This document shows, piece by piece, positions 1 through 4,802 of a DNA stretch of 7,730 nt (position 1 is its first letter; every line of letters starts with the position of its first letter). The notes beneath the pieces were generated by a model that made no database searches, was not told where the DNA came from, and was given only the letters and a program-made list of their open reading frames with translations. A program made the position numbers and the translations under genes. Source of the stretch: Methanobacteriota archaeon (lineage in GTDB: Archaea > Halobacteriota > Methanocellia > Methanocellales > Methanocellaceae); the NCBI GenBank assembly GCA_023436075.1, contig JAEZKS010000006.1:1-7730 (forward strand), written 5' to 3'.

Positions 1-86
1 TCGGCGGAGGACAGATCGCACAGCCCATTGGCCAGATCGGCGGGTTCGGCGGAGGACAGATCGCGCAACCAGTCGCGCAAATCTGA
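1..86 (+). CDS. 3' end of a Gly/Gln-rich tandem-repeat protein (partial)
   Basis: Only the last 27 codons are in the window, entered in frame from base 3 and ending at TGA (84-86). The visible tail is low-complexity. A unit GGGQIAQPIGQIGGF is followed by a second, shortened copy GGGQIAQPVAQI. The DNA repeats with a 45-base period (bases 1-20 match 46-65 except for the last base), so this is a true tandem duplication of a 15-residue unit. There are no charged residues in the visible part. I cannot identify the protein; such Gly/Gln/Pro tails occur on surface, scaffold or RNA-associated proteins, and nothing here chooses between them. The in-frame repeat followed by a stop and a possible terminator is the evidence that this frame is the coding one. 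The alternative frame from base 28 runs antisense through the next gene. Confidence 0.6.
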   Translation, partial: GGGQIAQPIGQIGGFGGGQIAQPVAQI

Positions 87-98
87 TCTCTGGATTAA

Positions 99-155
99 GA
101 GGGGGTGTACGGTGATACTCCCCCACACCGTCCCCTCGATACGTCCTTTTTCTAT
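99..155 (+). terminator. Hairpin plus T-run after the repeat-tail gene
   Basis: Thirteen bases after the TGA, GAGGGG (99-104) pairs with CCCCTC (132-137) and ACGGTG (109-114) pairs with CACCGT (126-131). This gives a 12-bp stem with a 4-base bulge. A competing fold pairs GGGGG (101-105) with CCCCC (120-124). A pyrimidine-rich tract with five Ts (147-151) follows. Archaeal termination depends mainly on the T-tract, so the hairpin may be secondary. No gene is visible in the rest of the 87-248 spacer. Confidence 0.45.
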
Positions 156-238
156 TCGTCCGAAAATTTCAAATCGGCCAGGATTCCGGCTGACAGATAT
201 CATTCATGCGCGTACCGGGCGCCAGAGCAAAGGAAATG

Positions 239-246
239 AAAAAAAA
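239..246 (-). terminator. Oligo-T terminator for the pdaD operon
   Basis: Eight consecutive A on the + strand read as T8 on the - strand, starting two bases after the TGA of the zinc-ribbon gene (249-251). An uninterrupted oligo-T tract directly after a stop codon is the standard intrinsic termination signal in euryarchaea. No hairpin is needed or evident. Confidence 0.55.
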
Positions 247-248
247 GT

Positions 249-755
249 TCAGGTGCACCGGCGGCAGATGTACTCGATGTCATACTCGCCGACGCCGTCA
301 TCGATGCGGCCCTTCAACAGCTTCCGGCCGATCATCAGGTGCATCCTGCCGCAGCGGGCACACTTTTTCAGCCTGAACTCGTCGTGCCATGCGGGGATGA
401 CCTCGAACTCGAACGACGCCTCGTCCAGGTCGACGACCTGCCGGGCCACGTTCCGGGCCTGCTTGATTTCGAGGCCAGTGTTCTGAGAAATGTCGTAGGC
501 CATGTAGCTGATGAGCAGCGTCCGCTCGACGTTGCAGAAAATGTCCTCGAAGATGTCCTCGATGATGTCCCGGACAGGGGCGCCTCCTATGTCCAGCGGG
601 GCCTCGTCGTAGTCAGTGATGCACTTGATAAATGGCTCAGAGGCCGTCGATGCGGCAGGCTCCTTGGAATCCATGATCTTCGATCCGCACAGCGGGCATT
701 TGCCCGAAATGAGCTCTTCCTCGAAGGTCTCTTCGTTGCAGGATGGACAACGCAT
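249..755 (-). CDS. Uncharacterised protein with two CxxC pairs at each end
   Basis: This 168-residue protein belongs to no family I can name. The N terminus is a compact zinc-ribbon-like segment with C3-x2-C6 and C20-x2-C23. The C terminus holds a second set, C132-x2-C135 (CARCG) and C164-x2-C167 (CRRC), the last three residues from the end. Between them are an acidic linker (about 30-60) and a probably helical middle (about 60-110, rich in Asp, Glu and Ile). No signal peptide or membrane segment is seen, so it should be cytoplasmic. The start at 755 is supported by GGTGA on the - strand (complement of 763-767), 7 bases ahead of the ATG. It begins 15 bases after the pdaD stop, so the two are almost certainly cotranscribed, and an oligo-T tract follows its stop. 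Roles as a nucleic-acid-binding or regulatory protein are conceivable but not shown. Confidence 0.8.
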   Translation of the reverse strand: MRCPSCNEETFEEELISGKCPLCGSKIMDSKEPAASTASEPFIKCITDYDEAPLDIGGAPVRDIIEDIFEDIFCNVERTLLISYMAYDISQNTGLEIKQARNVARQVVDLDEASFEFEVIPAWHDEFRLKKCARCGRMHLMIGRKLLKGRIDDGVGEYDIEYICRRCT

Positions 756-770
756 CTTCAGGTCACCACA

Positions 771-1271
771 CTAAAGTATAAACACGGCAGCAGATATAAC
801 TGTTGTCCAGTTACCCTCCTCATCCACTTCTGCAGTGCGAGAAATGTTGAGGATTTTCTCGGGCTTCTCCTTCGTCCACGTGAACAGCATGTTCTCGGCA
901 AGCTTGCCCGCGTACTGGCCGGCGCACTCCTCAGTTTCGCCATATGAGTGGTGCTCCGAGAGATAGCCGAAGTTCTTGTTGCGATCTTTCGGGATGGCGC
1001 AGCCGATGGACGCGGCGATGCGGCGGCTCGGCTCGTTAGAGGAGTTCCGCGACATGACGGTAAAGACGATCTCGCCGGGGTATAGCTCCTTGAGGCCCGC
1101 GGCGCTGTCGATGATGTCACACTTGGGAGGCAAGATCGAGCTGACCGTCACGAGGTTGAACTTTTCGATGCCCGCATCGCGCAGGGCCATCTCGAACGAT
1201 TCGAGCATCTCCCGGTGCCGGCCGACGCCGCTGGTGAAGAACACCTTCTTTGGTACAAGCCCTTGTCTCAT
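771..1271 (-). CDS. pdaD: Pyruvoyl-dependent arginine decarboxylase
   Basis: PdaD decarboxylates L-arginine to agmatine, the first step of archaeal polyamine synthesis. At 166 residues it matches the length of the characterised Methanocaldococcus jannaschii enzyme (about 165). The self-cleavage site is visible as V43-S44-S45-I46-L47-P48-P49. Cleavage between the two serines would give a beta chain (1-44) and an alpha chain whose Ser45 becomes the pyruvoyl group. The upstream N39 and the GYLSEHH block (102-108, with the Glu of the active-site region at 106) are also family features. The ATG at 1269-1271 has a GGAG Shine-Dalgarno (complement of 1280-1283) 8 bases upstream. A TATA-like AAATAATAC lies on the - strand (complement of 1331-1339), which would give a leader of roughly 35-40 bases. 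It is the first gene of an operon with the Cys-rich protein 15 bases downstream and is divergent from a small membrane protein. Nothing suggests damage. Confidence 0.95.
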   Translation of the reverse strand: MRQGLVPKKVFFTSGVGRHREMLESFEMALRDAGIEKFNLVTVSSILPPKCDIIDSAAGLKELYPGEIVFTVMSRNSSNEPSRRIAASIGCAIPKDRNKNFGYLSEHHSYGETEECAGQYAGKLAENMLFTWTKEKPEKILNISRTAEVDEEGNWTTVISAAVFIL

Positions 1272-1279
1272 TTTGTTAT

Positions 1280-1283
1280 CTCC
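1280..1283 (-). promoter_or_regulatory. Shine-Dalgarno site of pdaD
   Basis: GGAG on the - strand, 8 bases ahead of the pdaD ATG. It fixes the start and implies that this transcript has a 5' leader, unlike several neighbours that look leaderless. Confidence 0.55.
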
Positions 1284-1293
1284 GCGTCAATCG

Positions 1294-1305
1294 TAAAACA
1301 TATGT
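1294..1305 (+). promoter_or_regulatory. Possible TATA box of the small membrane protein gene
   Basis: An AT-rich stretch, AAAACATATGTC, is centred about 26 bases ahead of the ATG at 1326. That is the distance expected if transcription begins at or next to the start codon. It overlaps an alternative in-frame ATG at 1302, so accepting this box argues for the 1326 start. It contains the palindrome CATATG, so it could also face the pdaD side. Confidence 0.3.
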
Positions 1306-1325
1306 CCCATAAGGCCCAATCAGGT

Positions 1326-1541
1326 ATGGTGTATTATTTGGCTAATCTAAAGACTAATCTCGTCGAGTTCGGCACCGCCTTCGTCCTTCTGGTCATCTTT
1401 CTCGCACTTCTGGCGATCGCAGAGGACATCGCAGGACAATGGTCGACCCTCGTGTACATCGGAGCTATCGCCGCTTTCAGCCTGGCCGTCGGCCTGTTCG
1501 GGCTGAAGCTCGCCCCGTACATGTATGATCAATACAGCTGA
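1326..1541 (+). CDS. Small two-helix membrane protein
   Basis: A 71-residue hydrophobic protein with two predicted membrane segments at about residues 14-31 (GTAFVLLVIFLALLAIAE) and 42-60 (LVYIGAIAAFSLAVGLFGL). They are joined by a short polar loop, and the tail is Tyr-rich. I do not recognise a family. The coding case rests on two clean helices in one frame, a promoter-like sequence at the right distance, and placement between flanking genes without overlap. Starts at 1302 (adding MSHKAQSG) or 1215 are possible. The latter would overlap pdaD and reads through its 5' end, so I reject it. The opposite strand also has open frames here (1334-1522 and 1347-1532), but those peptides are charged and featureless. 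Confidence 0.65.
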   Translation: MVYYLANLKTNLVEFGTAFVLLVIFLALLAIAEDIAGQWSTLVYIGAIAAFSLAVGLFGLKLAPYMYDQYS

Positions 1542-1557
1542 TGCCGTAAAATGATCA

Positions 1558-1591
1558 AGTGCTTATATACGCACTGCGCTTTTAAACTTTT
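1558..1591. terminator. Small hairpin with a TATA-like loop and T-runs between convergent genes
   Basis: AGTGC (1558-1562) and GCACT (1571-1575) form a 5-bp stem with loop TTATATAC. T4 runs follow at 1580-1583 and 1588-1591. It sits 17 bases after the stop of the small membrane protein, so a + strand terminator is the simplest reading. The loop is also close to the archaeal TATA consensus in both directions, so a promoter for an unseen RNA cannot be excluded. Confidence 0.35.
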
Positions 1592-1608
1592 CGCGTGAGA
1601 CAGCCGTT

Positions 1609-3588
1609 TCAGCGATGACCACGGGCATAAACATCGTCCCGGCGGGCTATATGCGTCTGGTGTCGCTTTACACCAGTATTTTCGGTTTTTTCGCCATTGT
1701 TACCCGTTAATTTGTCGTAATATCGCGCGATGACGCACGCACGGGTGCACTTCCCGCAATGGTCGCAGCGAGCCTCATCCACCCGCAGGCCATTCTCGAT
1801 CCTGAGCGCCCGACGCGGGCATGCTTTCACGCAAATCCGGCACCGCGTACACAGCGACGCCCGCAGCACCTGCCTGACCGTTTCCTCGAAGAGCCTGAGC
1901 GCGGCGGCCTTGTCGTCGGACGACGCGTACACCTGACCTCCGGCAAACAGCTTAGACGTGCCTGCTTTTGCCCGGACCAGCGTCATGTCCAGGTCTTCCG
2001 AGTAGGTAGGGTGGCCGATAGTCTTCAGCGCCTCGATCACCTGTTCAGGTGAAGCCCGACCTTCAAGACTCAATACGCCTTCGATACTGTAGCCGCCGGC
2101 GACGCACGGGCTGATGCCACGAATGATGTCAAGCGCCATCTTCCCACGGGCCTTCGGCTTGAGGGCGATGTTTCGCTCCTTCGCGAGGTTCAGCATCTTG
2201 TTCGGGTGTGCCTTCCACCGCCAGAAACCGAGGTCGACATACGCAGGCGACAAGCCTGACTCGCGGGCCCATGAATGCAACTTTTCCTGCCATTCGTCGA
2301 ATTTTTCAGGGTGCAACTCCTTCATGCGCACGTATTCAGCCTGCAGCGCAGACGGACATAGCCAGCAGCCGATGCGCTCGAAACCCTGGTCGTACAGTGG
2401 GTTGTATGGCAAGCGTTCCATCCGGATGTAAAGCCAGACCTCGATCGCACGCCAGTCCCGGATCGGATAGATGCTGGTCTGGCCGGGTACGAACGGGTTG
2501 CGCTCGACAGCGCCGATGCCGCCCCGCTGGAACGACTCATAGCGGCGCTTGCCGTCGATGGTGATGACCTCGCCGGAAGAGAGGAAATGAGAAATTGGCC
2601 CGAGCTTGCAGACCTTGCAGCACCACCGGAAGTCCTTTGCGGGCGGGCCGAATGCCGGGAAATTCTCCCCGAACGCGTCCCCTGCCCGCTCGACCTTCAG
2701 TTCGATCCCGGCCTCCCGCGTGAAGCGCTCGACGTACTCGACAGTCTCGGGAAACTCCAGCCCCGTATCCGCGAAGAACGCGGTGAGCTTCGGCACGGCC
2801 TTGCAAGCGATGTTCAGCACGACCAGGCTGTCCTTCCCACCGCTGAACGAGACAGTAACCGGCATGTTGCGGTGCTGGCCGGTAACGCCGCGGATGGTAT
2901 TGATCGCATCTTTTTCCATTGCCTGCAGCCGAGATGCGTTCGCCCTGACCGCATCGTCGAACGTGCTGATCGTTTCGTTCAGCGTTCTTGTCCCGCTGCC
3001 GATCTTTCTGATTTTCAGCGTGTTTTCGGGCCCTTGCAGGCTGCCGCTGTCAGTCCGGGCCACACCGACGCCATTGAAAGTGTCGCTGACCTTGACCAGG
3101 ACAACGTCACCTGCTTTGATATCGCCAGTGCAGCCGATGACCGAGCGGCCGCTGACACCCTTGCCGTTGAGATGCTTCTCACGAGGGACGTCAATGGTCA
3201 CGATCTTCTTCGTAGCATGGGGAAAGAGGATTTTGGCGCCGTCATGACGCAGGTCGAGCTTATAGGAAGCATCGACAAGGTCGTAGTACATGACAAAGAG
3301 CGTCATCCCGTCGACGATGACCTCATCGTTCTTGTCGTCGCCCGGTATCTTGTTCAGCAGCACGATACGTTCGCCGATCGGGTCGGTCCCGTAATTATCA
3401 AGGAGCAGATCATGTAAAATTCCGCGCTCGTACGGCGAGCACGGCCTCACGTCGCCCGGGGGCGAAAGTGACACGAGACGGCCTCCGCTGCCACAGGCTC
3501 CGCACATGTCGGATACCAGCGGCACGTTGCACTGATCGCACCAGAAAATGTGGTCGAGGGCCTGCTCGAAGGGCTTCCTTCCGCTCAT
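1609..3588 (-). CDS. PAPS-reductase-like PP-loop protein with zinc-ribbon, PUA-like and ferredoxin domains
   Basis: This 659-residue protein has several domains in order. A zinc ribbon comes first (C17-x2-C20, C29-x2-C32). A PUA-like beta domain follows (about 125-200, with DIKAGDVVLVKV and VGVART). The PAPS-reductase/ATP-pyrophosphatase core spans about 235-460, with the PP-loop SFSGGKDS (247-254) and DTGLEFPETV (274-283). Two [4Fe-4S] ferredoxin motifs lie near the C terminus (C580/583/586/590 and C608/611/614/618), then a basic tail. The core holds C323-C324 (with C327) and C408-x2-C411. The 83-residue spacing matches the CC-x~80-CxxC cluster motif of APS reductases. Their catalytic ECG(L/I)H tail is absent, so plain assimilatory sulfonucleotide reduction is doubtful. 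Similar multi-domain proteins occur in methanogens, to my knowledge with no settled substrate. A sulfur-transfer or RNA-thiolation role is inference from the PP-loop plus PUA pairing. The ATG at 3588 has no clear Shine-Dalgarno but has a TATA-like box 30 bases upstream, so it is probably leaderless. Confidence 0.88.
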   Translation of the reverse strand: MSGRKPFEQALDHIFWCDQCNVPLVSDMCGACGSGGRLVSLSPPGDVRPCSPYERGILHDLLLDNYGTDPIGERIVLLNKIPGDDKNDEVIVDGMTLFVMYYDLVDASYKLDLRHDGAKILFPHATKKIVTIDVPREKHLNGKGVSGRSVIGCTGDIKAGDVVLVKVSDTFNGVGVARTDSGSLQGPENTLKIRKIGSGTRTLNETISTFDDAVRANASRLQAMEKDAINTIRGVTGQHRNMPVTVSFSGGKDSLVVLNIACKAVPKLTAFFADTGLEFPETVEYVERFTREAGIELKVERAGDAFGENFPAFGPPAKDFRWCCKVCKLGPISHFLSSGEVITIDGKRRYESFQRGGIGAVERNPFVPGQTSIYPIRDWRAIEVWLYIRMERLPYNPLYDQGFERIGCWLCPSALQAEYVRMKELHPEKFDEWQEKLHSWARESGLSPAYVDLGFWRWKAHPNKMLNLAKERNIALKPKARGKMALDIIRGISPCVAGGYSIEGVLSLEGRASPEQVIEALKTIGHPTYSEDLDMTLVRAKAGTSKLFAGGQVYASSDDKAAALRLFEETVRQVLRASLCTRCRICVKACPRRALRIENGLRVDEARCDHCGKCTRACVIARYYDKLTGNNGEKTENTGVKRHQTHIARRDDVYARGHR

Positions 3589-3613
3589 CGGGATATACAG
3601 CGTTTCGGGTGGC

Positions 3614-3622
3614 TAAATATCT
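3614..3622 (-). promoter_or_regulatory. TATA-like box of the PAPS-reductase-like gene
   Basis: AGATATTTA on the - strand is centred about 30 bases ahead of the ATG at 3588. This predicts a transcription start within a few bases of the start codon, consistent with the lack of a Shine-Dalgarno. Confidence 0.45.
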
Positions 3623-3647
3623 TATGTAGTATGGTGGGCGGCAGTTA

Positions 3648-3691
3648 ACAAGAGCGACCGTCGTCGTAGACAAGAGCGACCTTCGTTGCGG
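3648..3691. repeat. 22-bp tandem repeat in the divergent promoter spacer
   Basis: Two adjacent 22-base units (3648-3669 and 3670-3691) begin with the identical 12-mer ACAAGAGCGACC and agree at 18 of 22 positions. The second unit's GCGACC (3676-3681) also pairs with GGTCGC (3690-3695), giving a 6-bp inverted repeat with an 8-base loop. The array lies between the two outward-facing TATA-like boxes at 3614-3622 and 3734-3743. The 22-base period is about two helical turns, so repeated sites would face the same side of the DNA. An operator is plausible. A GC-rich (CG)n-like tract follows at 3693-3702. Confidence 0.5.
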
Positions 3692-3733
3692 TCGCGCGCG
3701 CGAATGTGAGAGCCCACGGGCAGGCAGCTGCGC

Positions 3734-3743
3734 TTAGATTTAT
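3734..3743 (+). promoter_or_regulatory. TATA-like box of the yjbQ-family gene
   Basis: CTTAGATTTA-type AT-rich stretch centred roughly 30 bases ahead of the ATG at 3770. A weak AGGA (3764-3767) is only 2 bases from the ATG, too close for normal Shine-Dalgarno function, so a leaderless or nearly leaderless message is likely. Confidence 0.35.
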
Positions 3744-3769
3744 GCCCTGGCAAACCGATTTACAGGACA

Positions 3770-4186
3770 ATGACGGCATTCACGAAAACGTTGAGCTTTG
3801 ACTCGAAAGGCCGGGGCGACATGCTGGACATTACCTCTGCCGTGCAAGATGTGATCTCTTCTGGCAGCATCGACGAAGGTATCGTGACTATCTTCGTGCC
3901 GGGCAGCACGGCTTCGATCACGACCATCGAGTACGAGCCAGGCCTGCAAAAAGACTTTCCCCGTGCCATGGAGCGCCTGGCGCCGGCAGACGCCCATTAC
4001 GACCACAATGCAACGTGGGGCGACGGAAATGGCATGTCTCACGTCCGGGCATCTACGGTCGGCCCCGGCATCGTGGTCCCATTCAAGGACAGGGCGATGA
4101 TGTTGGGGACATGGCAGCAAGTCGTCCTGGTGGACTTCGACACCAGGCCGCGCAAACGCAGCGTGATCGTGCAGGTGCTTGGATAA
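3770..4186 (+). CDS. yjbQ: YjbQ/UPF0047 family protein
   Basis: This 138-residue protein matches the usual length of the YjbQ (UPF0047) family. The family signature is visible: VTIFVPGSTASITTIE (39-54), YDHN with H79, GDGNGMSHVRAS (85-95, with H91), then GPGIVVPF and MMLGTWQQV (110-118). The DFDTRPRKRSV ending is typical as well. Conserved E54, H79 and H91 are the residues expected at the trimer metal/anion site. Family members have a weak thiamine-phosphate synthase activity that can rescue thiE mutants, hence the database name 'secondary thiamine-phosphate synthase', but the physiological role is not settled. It is a single cytoplasmic gene divergent from the PAPS-reductase-like gene across a spacer with a tandem repeat, so shared regulation is possible. 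A stem-loop follows immediately after its TAA. Confidence 0.92.
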   Translation: MTAFTKTLSFDSKGRGDMLDITSAVQDVISSGSIDEGIVTIFVPGSTASITTIEYEPGLQKDFPRAMERLAPADAHYDHNATWGDGNGMSHVRASTVGPGIVVPFKDRAMMLGTWQQVVLVDFDTRPRKRSVIVQVLG

Positions 4187-4206
4187 ACTGCCATCTTCAT
4201 GGCGGT
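4187..4206 (+). terminator. Stem-loop directly after the yjbQ-family stop codon
   Basis: Bases 4187-4194 pair with 4199-4206, an 8-bp stem including one G-T (G-U) wobble, around the tetraloop CTTC. It begins on the first base after TAA. No T-run follows, which weakens the terminator reading; a 3'-end stabilising hairpin is an alternative. The remainder of the spacer up to 4250 shows only the short palindrome CCTGATCAGG (4246-4255), which spans the stop codon of the convergent gene. Confidence 0.4.
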
Positions 4207-4250
4207 CGCCTGCATGAGAGAGGATAACATCCAGAGAGCAAGAGGCCTGA

Positions 4251-4802
4251 TCAGGTTATATTAATGAAGCCGGTTCGTTTGCTGCCGCAGATGGGACATC
4301 CGTCCACAGCAGCCTCGATACTGACGGAGCCGCAAGTCGAGCATACGTACAGCTGGCCGATCTTTGGCTCCTCGCCCGCGTGCCTCGTCTTCTGTATCAC
4401 GTCCTCCAGCAGCACAGCCATGTGGTGACTGGTAAGGACGGAGTGCCTGAAAATCTTCGCCGCTGCACCCTCGCCCTGGCTCTCTGCAACCGCGACATAT
4501 GCCGGAAGGGTCTCCTCGGCGTCCACCTTCTCATCGTTCCGGGCCCGCTCCAGGTTGTCTATGGTCCGGGCCAGCGTGAAATGCGTCTCTGCACAGGCGG
4601 TATACGCGCCGAGCAGCTCACTGGCCAGCCGGTACTGCTCTGCTGCACGAATGTACCGGGACAGCGCCAGCGCTCTGAACAGGCATGCGACCGAAGAGAA
4701 GTTCTCGTCTTCCGCCTTTTTGGCGTACAGCAGGTACCGTAGGTGTGCCATGCTGCCCGAGCTGAAATCGTCCCGCAGGCATTTTGCCACGACCTTTCTC
4801 AT
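4251..4802 (-). CDS. Rubrerythrin-like protein with a degenerate diiron site and rubredoxin-type C terminus
   Basis: This 183-residue protein has the rubrerythrin layout: a four-helix-bundle region (about 10-140) and a C-terminal rubredoxin-like Cys4 knuckle (C154-x2-C157, C169-x2-C172, CSTCG and CPICG). Family landmarks remain, such as SMAHLRYLLYAKKAEDENF (17-35) and ETLPAYVAVAESQGEGAAAKIF (97-118). Aligned by eye with classical rubrerythrins, most iron ligands appear replaced. G16 stands for the first Glu, R49 and R52 for the ExxH pair, D94 for one Glu, and S125 and M128 for the last ExxH pair. Only E97 looks retained. Peroxidase chemistry as in normal rubrerythrin (H2O2 reduction in anaerobes) is therefore unlikely. 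Its ATG overlaps the stop of the upstream TPR gene by 4 bases (ATGA at 4799-4802), indicating translational coupling. The protein is cytoplasmic, with no signal peptide. The function is unknown; a structural or metal-sensing partner of the TPR protein is an inference. Confidence 0.85.
   Translation of the reverse strand: MRKVVAKCLRDDFSSGSMAHLRYLLYAKKAEDENFSSVACLFRALALSRYIRAAEQYRLASELLGAYTACAETHFTLARTIDNLERARNDEKVDAEETLPAYVAVAESQGEGAAAKIFRHSVLTSHHMAVLLEDVIQKTRHAGEEPKIGQLYVCSTCGSVSIEAAVDGCPICGSKRTGFINIT

Noticed and set aside
28..486. Open frame of 152 codons running from the repeat tail into the Cys-rich gene region
   Set aside because: It overlaps the repeat-tail gene in another frame and the 3' part of the - strand Cys-rich gene, and the translation is Ser/Arg-rich without domains.
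339..947. + strand open frame of 202 codons across the Cys-rich gene and the end of pdaD
   Set aside because: It is antisense to two supported genes, crosses their boundary, and shows no family features.
2587..3417. Long + strand open frame (276 codons) opposite the PAPS-reductase-like gene
   Set aside because: It is fully antisense to a gene with several unmistakable domains. Its peptide has no recognisable motif, and such frames are expected from high third-position GC.
3648..3691. CRISPR-like reading of the tandem 22-bp units
   Set aside because: There are only two units, directly adjacent with no spacer, and no cas genes are present.
4246..4255. Perfect palindrome CCTGATCAGG at the end of the rubrerythrin-like gene
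   Set aside because: Ten bases with a GATC core are common by chance, and no T-run or second copy supports a function.
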